Shown here piece by piece: positions 1-8,869 of a DNA stretch of 64,000 nucleotides; the stretch's first letter is position 1; every line of letters starts with the position of its first letter. Under the pieces are notes generated by a model, which saw nothing but the letters and a program-made list of their open reading frames with translations, had not been told where the DNA came from and made no database searches. Source of the DNA: CAYTBN01 sp964436045 (lineage in GTDB: Bacteria; Myxococcota_A; UBA796; UBA9615; CAYRNR01); NCBI GenBank assembly GCA_964436045.1, contig CAYTBN010000004.1, positions 124,001 through 188,000 on the forward strand. The letters run 5' to 3'. The position numbers were made by a program, and so were the translations under genes.

Positions 1-2504
1 AGTCCATCTACACCGGCGGCGGCCGCAACCGATCCGCCTGGGCCGACATGCTGGTGCGGATGTCGGTGCTGGAGAACCGCTTCCCGGACCTGGGCCAGGC
101 CGACGGCTACATCGACGACTGGCCGGGCGGGTACCTGCGCTACATCTGGGGTGGCCGGTTCCACGGCTGGGTCGCCGACCAGTACGGCCACGGCATCTGG
201 ACCGAGATGAACCACCGCGCCGCGGCCCAGGTGTTCCCCTTCGTGGTCCCGGCGAACAAGGTGTTCGAGCGGCCGCTGACCGAGCTGTGGAAGGACTGGG
301 AGGCGGACCTGGAGCTCGAGTACCGGGGGTTGCAGCGCGAGCTGATGCTCCAGGGGCTGACGGACGTCGAACTGCTGACCCCCAAGCCGGACTTCGGGGC
401 CTCGCCCGAGATCGCGCGGGAGGGCGACTGGGTCTACCACTCGTTGCGGCGCTACCGCGGACCGTCGACGATCCGCCGGATGCGGCCCGACGGCAGCGAG
501 GCCGAGGTCCTGACCCGCCACTGGAACCCCCAGGGGCTGACGGTCTCGACGGACGGGGCGACCCTGTACTTCGGCGCCATGCGCCCCCACGGCCTGTACA
601 ACGACTACTACGATCTCTATCGCTTCGACGTGGAAGGCAAGCGCCCCTGGCGCCGGCAACGGCTGACCCACGGGGCGCGGGCGCGGGACCCGGATCTGCA
701 CCCGGACGGCGACCGGCTGGTGTGCGTGGTCAACGGGCTGGCCAACAACGACCTGGCGATCTGGAGCGAAGAGGGCGGCCTGCGGCGGATCACCGCCACC
801 GACGACTACACCCAGTTCTCCGATCCCGCCTGGTCCCCGGATGGCACCCGGATCGCGGTCAGCGCCTGGCAGACCGGCGGGTACCGGGACATCCTGCTGT
901 TCGACGAGGAAGGTCGCCAGCTGGAGCGGATCACCGCGGACCGGGCCATCGACAACGAACCCACCTGGTCCCCGGACGGCGCGTACCTGCTGTTCTCCAG
1001 CGACCGCTCCGGCATCTACGAGATCTACGCCCACCGGCTGGCGGACGGGGCGCTGCTGCGGGTCACCCGGGTGGTCGCGGGCGCGTTCCACCCGACGGTC
1101 TCGGCGGACGGCCAATGGCTGTTCTTCGAGGGCTACACCAGCTGGGGAACGGACATCCGGCGGACGCCCTACCAACCGGATGCCTGGGAGCGTTTCGAGG
1201 ACGCGCCGCCGCCCTCCCCCTCCGAGACCCTGCCCCTTCCGCCGGAGCTCGAGCAGGCCCACGTGTCGCGGCGCTACAACCCGGCACCGAGCATGGTGCC
1301 CCAGTACTGGCGGCCCATCGTCGAGAAGCACGACGACGCCAGCTGGACCGACTGGACCCTCGGCGGGCGGACCGGCGGCCGGGACATCCTGCGGATGCAC
1401 GAGTGGAGCGCGGAGGCGGCCTATCGGACCGGCCAGCGTTTCCTCTCCTGGTCGCTGGCCTACGAGCTGACCGCCCTGCGTCCCAACATCCGCGTCGGCT
1501 ACTACAACTACAGCCTCAGCCGCGGTCGGATCTGGCTCGACCACAACCACCAGCCTGCCCCCGGCGGCGCGGGCATGGACGGGATCTATCTGGGCGAGGA
1601 CGTCTACATGGAGCGGCGCGACCGGGCGTACCTGCGGGTCAGCCTGCCGCTGCACGCCCGCCACAGCGTCTGGGCCCGCTACGAGTTCGACTGGCATTCG
1701 ACCCTGTCGGAGATCCCCGAGCCCGCGTACGCGCCCCTGCTCCCGGGCGTGGGCAGCTATTCGAACCTGCAGCTGGGCTACGGCTTCTCCCAGACGCGGG
1801 GTTATCGCTTCTCCGTCAGCCGCGAGGCGGGTTTCCAGGGCGGTATCAAGGCCCAGCTGGTCTATCCCTGGCTGGGCGCAGCCGCCACGGACTGGACCGG
1901 GGAACCGGTGATCCAGTCCCGCACGGTGGTCAGCGCCGAGATGCGCGCATACCTGTCGATGCCGTGGTGGCGGAACCACGTGCTGGCGCTGCGCGGCGCG
2001 GGCGGAACCACCTTCGGCCAGCCCCTTGAGACCGGCTCGTTCCGCCTCGGTGGTCACTTCCCCGAAGGCTCGAGCCTGGGCACCCCCAGCAGCGGCTATC
2101 CCCTGCGCGGCTACAGCTCGGGGGCCTACAGCGGCGACCGGTTGGCGCTGCTATCGGTGGAGTACCGACTGCCCCTGGTCGCCATCCAGAGGGGGGTGGG
2201 TGTCCTGCCCCTGTACGCCCGCGGCGTACACCTGGCCGCCGCCTTCGACATCGGCCAGGTCTGGCGCGAGGGCGACTATCCGGCTCCGGCCCAGATCGCC
2301 GGCGGCGACGCCACCTTCGGCGAGGCCATCGACGCCTGGATGAAGGGGTTGCGACCCGGCGTGGCCCTGGAGGTACACGTGCAGGTGATCCCATTCTGGG
2401 ACGGCATGCTCAACGTCCGCATGGGCTACCAGTCCAGCATCGGCGACCGGGGCATCAAGTTCGGCGAGGACTCGTTCTACCTCCACCTCGGCTCCTCGTT
2501 CTGA
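1..2504 (+). CDS. TolB-like beta-propeller / Omp85-type surface antigen fusion (5' partial)
   Basis: The reading frame is open to the left edge (no stop from position 3, and the first ATG at 48 is internal), so the N-terminus is missing. The visible part, counted from the ATG at 48, starts with a conserved helical stretch, then about residues 110-390 hold TolB/WD40-like propeller blades with repeated signatures such as PDGDRLVC, SPDGTRIAV and SPDGAYLLFSSD. A Pro-rich linker at about 395-410 leads to a C-terminal domain rich in alternating aromatic strands, ending in Phe, that resembles the Omp85/D15 surface-antigen barrel. The whole would be an outer-membrane barrel carrying a propeller. The missing N-terminus in such proteins often holds a peptidase-like domain, but that cannot be seen here. 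No function is assigned beyond a likely OM location. A separate propeller lipoprotein follows after 94 nt. Confidence 0.7.
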   Translation, partial: SIYTGGGRNRSAWADMLVRMSVLENRFPDLGQADGYIDDWPGGYLRYIWGGRFHGWVADQYGHGIWTEMNHRAAAQVFPFVVPANKVFERPLTELWKDWEADLELEYRGLQRELMLQGLTDVELLTPKPDFGASPEIAREGDWVYHSLRRYRGPSTIRRMRPDGSEAEVLTRHWNPQGLTVSTDGATLYFGAMRPHGLYNDYYDLYRFDVEGKRPWRRQRLTHGARARDPDLHPDGDRLVCVVNGLANNDLAIWSEEGGLRRITATDDYTQFSDPAWSPDGTRIAVSAWQTGGYRDILLFDEEGRQLERITADRAIDNEPTWSPDGAYLLFSSDRSGIYEIYAHRLADGALLRVTRVVAGAFHPTVSADGQWLFFEGYTSWGTDIRRTPYQPDAWERFEDAPPPSPSETLPLPPELEQAHVSRRYNPAPSMVPQYWRPIVEKHDDASWTDWTLGGRTGGRDILRMHEWSAEAAYRTGQRFLSWSLAYELTALRPNIRVGYYNYSLSRGRIWLDHNHQPAPGGAGMDGIYLGEDVYMERRDRAYLRVSLPLHARHSVWARYEFDWHSTLSEIPEPAYAPLLPGVGSYSNLQLGYGFSQTRGYRFSVSREAGFQGGIKAQLVYPWLGAAATDWTGEPVIQSRTVVSAEMRAYLSMPWWRNHVLALRGAGGTTFGQPLETGSFRLGGHFPEGSSLGTPSSGYPLRGYSSGAYSGDRLALLSVEYRLPLVAIQRGVGVLPLYARGVHLAAAFDIGQVWREGDYPAPAQIAGGDATFGEAIDAWMKGLRPGVALEVHVQVIPFWDGMLNVRMGYQSSIGDRGIKFGEDSFYLHLGSSF

Positions 2505-2580
2505 TTTCCGGGCGCCATGATCGGCTTGCCGCGGCCGCGTCTTCCGAGCACCGGGGAACCCCGGACGTTGGTACGGTGCT

Positions 2581-2589
2581 TGCTATACT
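2581..2589 (+). promoter_or_regulatory. Extended -10 (TGC-TATACT) for the lipoprotein at 2599
   Basis: TGC followed by TATACT is a near-consensus extended -10. Only 9 nt separate it from the ATG at 2599, and there is no Shine-Dalgarno sequence, so the transcript would be leaderless or nearly so. No good -35 is visible. Confidence 0.5.
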
Positions 2590-2598
2590 TGCTTGCCG

Positions 2599-4029
2599 AT
2601 GACCACTAGACACGCCATCGCAGCCATCGCCTTCGCCGCCACGGCGCTGGGGACCGGCTGCGCCGAGTACGCCATGGACGCAGGTGGGCTGGACGACGAG
2701 CTGGGACCGTTCCCGGGGGGCGGGGACGACGGCATCGTGTTCATCGGCACGGACGTCGACTTCACCGAGAACGTCTACCTCGTCGACGCCTCCGAGCCCT
2801 CCTCGATGCTCAACCTGACCCCTGCCAACCAGCTGGCGGAGTGGCCATCGGCAGAGGACTCCGAGGACACCTTCTACCCCGGCACCCTGCTGTCCGCATC
2901 GGCGCCCTACGGCGTGCCGAGCCGGAACGGGACCGCGGTGGCCTTCGTGACCGTGCCCCAGTTGCCCACCGATCCCCCGGCGGCGCGGGTCTCGCTGGCC
3001 ATCGAGTACCTGCCGCTGCGGACCAGCCCGTCGATCCCGGGACTCGAACGGGTGGATTTCGATCCCACCGCCGGGTACCTGCTGCTGACCATCGTCGACG
3101 CCGAATCGGGCACCTCGTCGCTGCAGCTGATGGATACCGAGATCAATGACCTGGCCAACGCCGTGGTCAACGAACAGCTGGGCCCCCTGGGGGTGACCGA
3201 CCTGCAGTACGAGGGACGGGGCCAGACAGACCACACCGTGCTGGTGTCCGGCGTTCAGGCCGCGAGTGGGACAGCGTCGATCTGGGAGGTGCCGCTGCCG
3301 GACGGCGCGGTCACCCTGCTGACCGCCGGGCTCGAGGGGGACGCCCGCGATCCGTCGGTGGCGCCCCACTCCCGCGACTACCTGGCCGTGGAGCTCTACG
3401 ACCACGAGGCGAACCGCACCGACGTCGCGATCTACGACTACGGCGCGGGTAGCTGGGACGTGATCACCACGGGTGCGGTGGAATGGGACTACCGGTCCCC
3501 CCGCTGGGAGCGCTCGGCGGACGCGGGGGACCGGCTGGCGTTCCTGCGCTACGACCTGTCCCCGGACGAGGACCGCACCCAGCTCTGTGTGGCGGTCCAC
3601 GATCCGGTCGAGGGCTGGGAGATCGAGACCCGGGACATCGAGGAGCAGCTGCTCGAGGGCCGCCGGTTGAGCGACCCGCGCTGGAGTCCGGCGGGCGGCG
3701 ACCTGATGCTGGACTACGCCGAGGTCGACGCAGCCAACGGCGTCAACATGACCGAGCTGGTGATCTACGACGTCGACGCCGACCAGGCCGCGTCGCTGGG
3801 CACGGAGGGCGAGCCAGCGCTGGCCCAGTGGAGCCACGACGGCCTCCAGGTGCTGCTCTGGGACCGGTCGGCAAGCACCGACGAAGACGCCGACCGCAGC
3901 CCGATCCGCGTCCACGACCTGATGACCGTCCAGACCCACAACGTCCGGCTGGTGCCCGGGGAGGACGAAAGTACGATCCTGGACGTGGACTATCCGCTGT
4001 TCCTGTACCGCAATACGCTGTGGTACTGA
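2599..4029 (+). CDS. TolB/WD40-like beta-propeller lipoprotein
   Basis: A 476-residue protein. The start is placed at the ATG at 2599; a TTG 6 nt upstream is possible but would lie before the predicted transcription start. The N-terminus is a lipoprotein signal (hydrophobic Ala-rich run, lipobox LGTGC). After an acidic Gly/Asp stretch (GGGDDG), the protein contains repeated propeller-like strands, for example SPRWERSADAGDRLAFLRYD and DPRWSPAGGDLMLDY, so it is probably a periplasmic or surface-exposed beta-propeller. No catalytic motif is seen. It resembles the propeller part of the upstream barrel protein in style, not in close sequence. Substrate or partner is unknown. Confidence 0.65.
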   Translation: MTTRHAIAAIAFAATALGTGCAEYAMDAGGLDDELGPFPGGGDDGIVFIGTDVDFTENVYLVDASEPSSMLNLTPANQLAEWPSAEDSEDTFYPGTLLSASAPYGVPSRNGTAVAFVTVPQLPTDPPAARVSLAIEYLPLRTSPSIPGLERVDFDPTAGYLLLTIVDAESGTSSLQLMDTEINDLANAVVNEQLGPLGVTDLQYEGRGQTDHTVLVSGVQAASGTASIWEVPLPDGAVTLLTAGLEGDARDPSVAPHSRDYLAVELYDHEANRTDVAIYDYGAGSWDVITTGAVEWDYRSPRWERSADAGDRLAFLRYDLSPDEDRTQLCVAVHDPVEGWEIETRDIEEQLLEGRRLSDPRWSPAGGDLMLDYAEVDAANGVNMTELVIYDVDADQAASLGTEGEPALAQWSHDGLQVLLWDRSASTDEDADRSPIRVHDLMTVQTHNVRLVPGEDESTILDVDYPLFLYRNTLWY

Positions 4030-4035
4030 GGAGCC

Positions 4036-4062
4036 GTCAGCTATCAGCCATCAGCCATCAGC
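4036..4062. repeat. Heptamer tandem repeat (ATCAGCC-type) between convergent genes
   Basis: About three and a half copies of a 7-bp unit (TATCAGC, CATCAGC, CATCAGC) lie between the stop codons of the propeller lipoprotein and sppA. The tract fills most of the 36-nt gap. There is no hairpin or T-tract, so it is not an obvious terminator. Confidence 0.6.
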
Positions 4063-4065
4063 AGG

Positions 4066-5751
4066 TCAGAAGAGACGGATGTCGAAGGGGAGGCGGGCCA
4101 GCAGGCCGCCGGTGCGCAGCTCGGGCAGCACCAGGAACGAGAGGGCCGGGATCCGGGCCGCCAGCGATGCACGGGCGGCGGTGGCCCAGCGTCCCGGCCA
4201 CCACAGGGGCATCTGGACGTTGGTGACCACGCCCACCGGAAGCGGACTGTCGTAGCCCGCCAGCAGCGACGCCTCCTCGGTGGCGTCGTGCAGGCCGCCG
4301 AGGGAATCCACCAGCGAGCGCTCGAGGGCCTGGCGGCCGGTCCAGACGCGCCCGCGGGCGTGGGGCTCGAGCTCCGAAGGTTTCATCCCCCGCCCCCGGG
4401 CCGCCTTGCGGACGAACACCCGGTAGAACGAATCCATTCGGGCGCGCAGCCGCGCCCGTTCGGATTCGCTGAAATCGGTGGTGGTGGCGTAGAACCCGTT
4501 GTGCTCGCCCACCGACACCACGTCGCGGTGGATACCGAGCTTGTCGTACAGGCCGCCGAGGTTGAGCTTGCCCGCCACCACCCCGATGGAGCCGGTCAGG
4601 GTGCCCGGCTCCGCCAGCACGGCGTTGGCGCCCATGGCGATGTAGTAGCCGCCGCTGGCGGCCACGTCCCCCATCGAGGCAACGACCGGCTTGTCCCGCA
4701 CCACCCGGCGGACCGCCCGCCAGATCAGGTCGCTGGCCTCGGCGGACCCCCCTGGGCTGTCGATGCGCAGCACCACCGCGGCCACCCGCGGGTTCTTGCG
4801 CAGGCTCTCGAGCTGCCGGTTGAAGGTCCGGGCGGCGACCAGGCTGCCGGGCACGTTGCCCAGGGATCCGGGCACGATCTGACCGACGGCCGGCAGCACC
4901 GCCACCACCGGATCCCCGTGGATCCGACGCCGCCAGCGCTGCAGTCTGCGGAGTCGCCGTCCGTAGCGGCGGCCCTTGAGCGTCCGGTGCTGCCCCACCG
5001 CCTCGACGATCTGCTTGCGGACCCGATCGGGGTAGGCCGTCGCGTCGATCAGGCCGTGCTCGAGGGCCTCGTCGGCCCCGAAGGGTCCTCCCCCGAGCAG
5101 CTCGACCACCCGGTCCTCGTCCAGCTCACGGCCGGCGGAGACCGCAGCGACCAGCTGCTCCCAGACGTCCTGGAGGATCGCCTCGCTGTTCTCGCGGGCA
5201 GCCGGAGTCGGTCCGGAGCGGACAAACCGTTCGGCAAACGCCTTGTAGTCCCCCACCGCCTCGAAGTCCGGATGCACGCCCAGGGTCGACAGCAAGCCGC
5301 CGAGGTAGGTCGTCTCCCCCCGCAGCCCCACCAGGTCGAGGGTGGCCATCGGGGGCATGCTGATGCGATCTGCGGCGCAGGCCAGCAGGTACTCCCGCAG
5401 CCCGCCGCCCTCCAGGTGCACGTGGACGTGGCGGCCCGACTCCCGGAGCGCGACGATGGCCCTCCGCAGCTCCTGGACCTTGGCCATCCCCGCATCGAGC
5501 CGGCCCACGTCGATACGGACGCCGACCACCCGCGGCTCGGCGGCGGCGGCGCGCAGCAGGGTCGTGAGTTCGCTGACCAGGTTCACGGGAGTCGGCATGA
5601 ACGGCAGCGCCCGTGGAACGGCCTCGCCCAATCGCCCCGAGATACGCATCCGCAAGACGGCCGGGCGTTTGCCTCGGATCGGGGGGAGGAAACGGCCCAG
5701 CCACCAGGCCACCGGAGCCAGCACGAGCCACCTGAACATCCAACCGATCAT
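4066..5751 (-). CDS. sppA: SppA-type signal peptide peptidase (S49 family, long form)
   Basis: 561 residues, the length of the long (67K-type) SppA with two tandem S49 domains. An N-terminal hydrophobic segment (residues 5-24) anchors it in the inner membrane. The first domain carries the catalytic-lysine motif GDYKAFAERF (Lys about 170). The second has the nucleophile motif DVAASGGYY (Ser about 366), preceded by the typical RIDSPGGS strand. Both dyad residues expected for the family are present, so it should be active, cleaving remnant signal peptides or other membrane peptides. It is convergent with the lipoprotein at 2599 and divergent from the small-gene pair at 5855. The start ATG is well placed before the membrane anchor. 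Confidence 0.9.
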   Translation of the reverse strand: MIGWMFRWLVLAPVAWWLGRFLPPIRGKRPAVLRMRISGRLGEAVPRALPFMPTPVNLVSELTTLLRAAAAEPRVVGVRIDVGRLDAGMAKVQELRRAIVALRESGRHVHVHLEGGGLREYLLACAADRISMPPMATLDLVGLRGETTYLGGLLSTLGVHPDFEAVGDYKAFAERFVRSGPTPAARENSEAILQDVWEQLVAAVSAGRELDEDRVVELLGGGPFGADEALEHGLIDATAYPDRVRKQIVEAVGQHRTLKGRRYGRRLRRLQRWRRRIHGDPVVAVLPAVGQIVPGSLGNVPGSLVAARTFNRQLESLRKNPRVAAVVLRIDSPGGSAEASDLIWRAVRRVVRDKPVVASMGDVAASGGYYIAMGANAVLAEPGTLTGSIGVVAGKLNLGGLYDKLGIHRDVVSVGEHNGFYATTTDFSESERARLRARMDSFYRVFVRKAARGRGMKPSELEPHARGRVWTGRQALERSLVDSLGGLHDATEEASLLAGYDSPLPVGVVTNVQMPLWWPGRWATAARASLAARIPALSFLVLPELRTGGLLARLPFDIRLF

Positions 5752-5844
5752 CGCTGTGTTCCGCCCATCTTGCGTTCCTCGGAAACATGTCGTACCAACA
5801 TCGTATCAACACGGTGGTGGGATGGAGTCGTCCCGCTCCGGGTT

Positions 5845-5850
5845 TAGGAT
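5845..5850 (+). promoter_or_regulatory. -10 element TAGGAT directly before the GTG at 5855
   Basis: TAGGAT ends 4 nt before the GTG start. With a normal 6-7 nt distance to the transcription start, the mRNA would begin at or on the start codon. No Shine-Dalgarno sequence is present. Confidence 0.45.
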
Positions 5851-5854
5851 AACC

Positions 5855-6055
5855 GTGGGCACGACCGACCGATCCGGCAACTCCGATCCCGCTCCTGGCG
5901 CCATCGACAAGCTCTGGCGCGCCGTCTCCCTGCCGATGTTGCCCGTGGGCCTGGCCCTGTGGGCCGCGGGGATCGGACTGAACGCCTACTGGGTGATCGT
6001 GGGCGGCACCGTGACCATGGCCCTGGGCGCCTACAAGTACACGGAACCTCGATGA
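5855..6055 (+). CDS. Small membrane protein (66 aa), function unknown
   Basis: The GTG at 5855 opens a 66-residue frame. After a polar N-terminus it has two hydrophobic segments (roughly residues 23-40 and 43-60), the second ending in a short polar tail. The stop overlaps the next start as ATGA, so the two genes are translationally coupled, which supports this short frame being real. Family not recognised. Confidence 0.6.
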   Translation: MGTTDRSGNSDPAPGAIDKLWRAVSLPMLPVGLALWAAGIGLNAYWVIVGGTVTMALGAYKYTEPR

Positions 6056-6468
6056 ACTCCGGGCTGACCGGCGACGAACTCATCCTGCTGCGCCGCGTCG
6101 CCGAGGTGCAGGAGGCGGAGGTCGTCGACTTCTGCATCGAGCTGGACATCGTCCCGGACGAACCCTTTGTCGTCGACGACGTGGTCGACCGGGTGATCGA
6201 GGCGCTGCTGGAGCGCGCCGGGCGCGGGGGTCTGCCGCTCTCCAAGTACGACGCCGACGACCTACGTCGTTTCAGTGCCGCCGAGCTGACGGGCCTGGCC
6301 CGCGGGATCGGCGCCCGGCCGGCCAACGGGGCCGGACCCGACCGGCTCATCGAACAGATCATCAAGGCCTCACGCAAGGCCCACCGCAAGCTTCCCCGCC
6401 GTAGCCAGCTGCCGCTGATGCTGACCTACTTCCTGCCCGCCGTCGTCCGGCGCTTCGCGACGGCATAG
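6052..6468 (+). CDS. Uncharacterised 138-aa soluble protein, coupled to the small membrane protein
   Basis: It starts at the ATG at 6052, overlapping the previous stop by 4 nt. The first 60 residues are rich in Asp, Glu and Val and predicted helical. The middle is a helix-turn-helix-like stretch with Ala/Arg/Asp, and the C-terminal 40 residues are strongly basic. No signal peptide or transmembrane helix is obvious, although the last 20 residues are moderately hydrophobic (SQLPLMLTYFLPAVV). I do not recognise the family. The coupling suggests a partnership with the 66-aa membrane protein. Confidence 0.65.
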   Translation: MNSGLTGDELILLRRVAEVQEAEVVDFCIELDIVPDEPFVVDDVVDRVIEALLERAGRGGLPLSKYDADDLRRFSAAELTGLARGIGARPANGAGPDRLIEQIIKASRKAHRKLPRRSQLPLMLTYFLPAVVRRFATA

Positions 6469-6499
6469 GCGCCTTCCCCGGCCGCGTACGCGGCTTCCG

Positions 6500-6624
6500 C
6501 GAAGAGTTCTCTCGCAAAGGCGCAAAGGGGGAACTGGGCAAGGGAGAAGGGAAGAGGGAAGAGGGGAAGGGTCGGGAGTGGAGGACGGGGAAGAGGGAGA
6601 CGGAGACGGGGAGGGCGGAGGAAG
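6500..6624. repeat. GCAAAGGC repeat followed by a ~90-nt polypurine tract
   Basis: Between the 138-aa gene and the convergent lipoprotein gene there is a short direct repeat of the type CGCAAAGGCGCAAAGG, then a strand of almost only G and A (units such as GGGAAGAGG, with rare C or T) running to the stop codon at 6627. No gene can be supported here. Polypurine/polypyrimidine tracts of this kind can form triplexes or stall polymerases. Confidence 0.6.
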
Positions 6625-8856
6625 CTAGAGGATCTCCTCGGGCTCCATCCACAGCTTGAGGCTGTAGGGCTCACCGTTGGGGCCGGCGTAGCCGACGACC
6701 CAGGCGAAGCACTCGGTGCCCGCCGGCAGCGGGAAGTAGGTGATGTCCTCTTCCGGCTTGGTGAGGTCGGCGGTCTCGGTCATGAAGTAGTACCAGTTCC
6801 ACGGATTGAAGTCGTCTCCGTAGTAGCAGTAGAACATCATGTCCATGTCGCCGCTGTCGGTCTCCCAGTCGAGGATGGCGTGGACGTTGCCATCCTGGGG
6901 GATGACCAAGTAGTAGGTGTCGTTGTCGCCGTTCCAGCTGTCCTGGACGATGGTCTCGAAGGTGCCGGTGATCTTGTCCACCAGCCCGTCGGCGCTGATC
7001 ATCCCGCCGCAATCCTGGTAACAATCGGTCCAGGTGGAGACCGAGCCGTACTCGCAGTCGTTGGTCTCGGTGTCCTCGCAGCGCATCCCGAACAGGGGCG
7101 GCATCACGGTGTCGATCACCAACTCGGGCAAGCCGTCGGGGATCAGAGTGCCTCCCTGGCCCGACCAGTCCTCGTTCATGCCCCAGTTCGTGTTGGCGGC
7201 CATCTCGGACAGGTCCATCTGCTGAGGATCGGACATGACGATGTCGCCCGAGGCGACCAACGTGCTGTTCAGCGAGCTGAAGGTACCGGCGAAGATCCAC
7301 ACGGTGTCGATGTCGGTGTTGACCGCGAAGCTGGTCTCGAGCTCGTAGTTGCCCGGGAACACGTTGGCGTCGGTGTCGTTGCAGTCGCCCCAGTTCTCGG
7401 CAAACCCGTCACCGTCGTCGTCGGTGTTCATTCCCGGATCCTCAACCATCGCGCCGACGTAGTTCCACTCGAGCAGATCGCCGTCCCAGACGCGGTACAG
7501 CGGATCGCAGTCGCCCGTCTCGCAGATCCATTCGAAGTTCTCGTCGAACAGGTCCTTGCCGAGCGCTCCGGCGTCCCCGTCGCAGTCGTTGTCCTTGCCG
7601 TCCCGGTAGTCGAGGCAGTCGTCCTCGTCGTCGCAGGGATGGATGGTCGGATCGGCGTCGTTGCAGTCGCCGTCGTCGATGGTGAAGCCATCGGCGTCGG
7701 AGTCCGCCGGCCACTCGTCGGAGCCCGCCGAGTCGTCGTCGTCGCCCGTGACGCCGTTGTCGATCACGCCATCACAGTTGTTGTCCTTGCCGTCGGGCAT
7801 CAGATCGAGACCGAGCTCGTCGGCCATCTCGTCTTCCAGCGACAGGGTCCGGTAGATCGACGGGTCGGCGTCGTTGCAGTCGCCCTCGAACACCGACATG
7901 CCGTCGCCGTCCATGTCCGAGCCGTCCAGGCCGTTGTCGGCCCAGCCATCACAGTCGCCGTCGATGCCGTCGCCCAGGTCGTCCGGGTAACCCGGCCGGA
8001 TGGCGGCGTTGTTGTCGTCACAGTCGCCGTCGGAGATCATCGCGCCGTCGCCGTCCGAATCGGCAAGGGAGTCGCCGCGGTCGGTGATGCCGTCGCAGTT
8101 GTTGTCCTTGCCGTCCTCCATGTCGGGGGAGACGAAGACGTCCGAGATGGTCTGGACCTCCTGGACGATGTACATGTCGAAGGTCGCCCAGTAGCGGTGG
8201 AACTCGGAGTCGAGGTTCCACTCGGTGATCGAGGTACCCGAGACCGGATTGCCCAGGTTGTCCTCGTCGCCCGTGAGATAGGCGCCCAGCATCATGTCAC
8301 CGGCGTCGATGGGATCGAGCGCCTTCAACACCAAGGTGTAGGCGCCGCCCACTCCCTCTTCGAAGCTCTTGGCGACCACGGCCAGGAAGAGCTCGTCCTC
8401 CTCGGCCACGGTGACCGACAGGCTCTCGAACCCGGAGGAGCCCTCGGAGGCCTGGACCTCGACGCCCTGGGCATCCCAGAGGAAGAGGTCGTAGTTGCCC
8501 ACGCCCTCCCAGGTCAGGTCGAAGACGACGTCGCCCTCGACGCCGGAGGTGAACTGGAAGACATCCCAGTCACCGCTGTAGCCCTGGTTCAGCACGTAGC
8601 CCGCGCTGGCCAGAGTACCGCTGACGGTGGAGTAGCCGTAGCTCACGAAGTCGACGAACTCGGCGGTGCCGACCTCGTCGTTGGCCGACTCGTCGCCGGC
8701 CTCGGCCTCGACGTACTCGGCGGGGGGGACGATGGCCACACCCATGATGTGGCGCTCGTCGATGCCGGACTCCTGCCCCAGGCAGCCTGCGCTGAGCAGC
8801 AGCGCGGTGGCGGGGAGCAGGGCCAGGAAGCTAATGGTCGTATCTAGTCGCGTCAT
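6625..8856 (-). CDS. Lipoprotein with PPC-like domain and MopE-type metal-binding repeats
   Basis: 743 residues from the ATG at 8856, chosen because a strong GGGAGGG Shine-Dalgarno lies just upstream and a lipobox (LLLSAGC) follows; longer frames upstream have no signal. Residues about 80-190 resemble a PPC-type beta-sandwich (YDLFLWD, YTLVLKA). The middle has four GDC(N/D)D calcium/metal-binding-like motifs and four (K)DNxCDG or GDCDG motifs, as in MopE-type putative metal-binding repeats, plus an internal GDDDDS stretch. The C-terminal 200 residues resemble a second PPC-like sandwich. It lies 13 nt downstream of the TonB-dependent receptor gene, so it is probably an outer-membrane or surface lipoprotein partner of that receptor. 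Metal specificity (Ca versus Cu) cannot be decided. Confidence 0.75.
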   Translation of the reverse strand: MTRLDTTISFLALLPATALLLSAGCLGQESGIDERHIMGVAIVPPAEYVEAEAGDESANDEVGTAEFVDFVSYGYSTVSGTLASAGYVLNQGYSGDWDVFQFTSGVEGDVVFDLTWEGVGNYDLFLWDAQGVEVQASEGSSGFESLSVTVAEEDELFLAVVAKSFEEGVGGAYTLVLKALDPIDAGDMMLGAYLTGDEDNLGNPVSGTSITEWNLDSEFHRYWATFDMYIVQEVQTISDVFVSPDMEDGKDNNCDGITDRGDSLADSDGDGAMISDGDCDDNNAAIRPGYPDDLGDGIDGDCDGWADNGLDGSDMDGDGMSVFEGDCNDADPSIYRTLSLEDEMADELGLDLMPDGKDNNCDGVIDNGVTGDDDDSAGSDEWPADSDADGFTIDDGDCNDADPTIHPCDDEDDCLDYRDGKDNDCDGDAGALGKDLFDENFEWICETGDCDPLYRVWDGDLLEWNYVGAMVEDPGMNTDDDGDGFAENWGDCNDTDANVFPGNYELETSFAVNTDIDTVWIFAGTFSSLNSTLVASGDIVMSDPQQMDLSEMAANTNWGMNEDWSGQGGTLIPDGLPELVIDTVMPPLFGMRCEDTETNDCEYGSVSTWTDCYQDCGGMISADGLVDKITGTFETIVQDSWNGDNDTYYLVIPQDGNVHAILDWETDSGDMDMMFYCYYGDDFNPWNWYYFMTETADLTKPEEDITYFPLPAGTECFAWVVGYAGPNGEPYSLKLWMEPEEIL

Positions 8857-8869
8857 TTCCTTGCCCTCC

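Noticed and set aside
287..2029. A 580-codon frame inside the propeller/barrel gene
   Set aside because: Same strand, other frame, Arg/Pro/Gly-rich without domains; the main frame shows propeller and barrel motifs.
6880..8847. A 655-codon plus-strand frame
   Set aside because: Complement of the Asp-rich lipoprotein gene: GAC codons read in reverse give GTC (Val). Not a gene.
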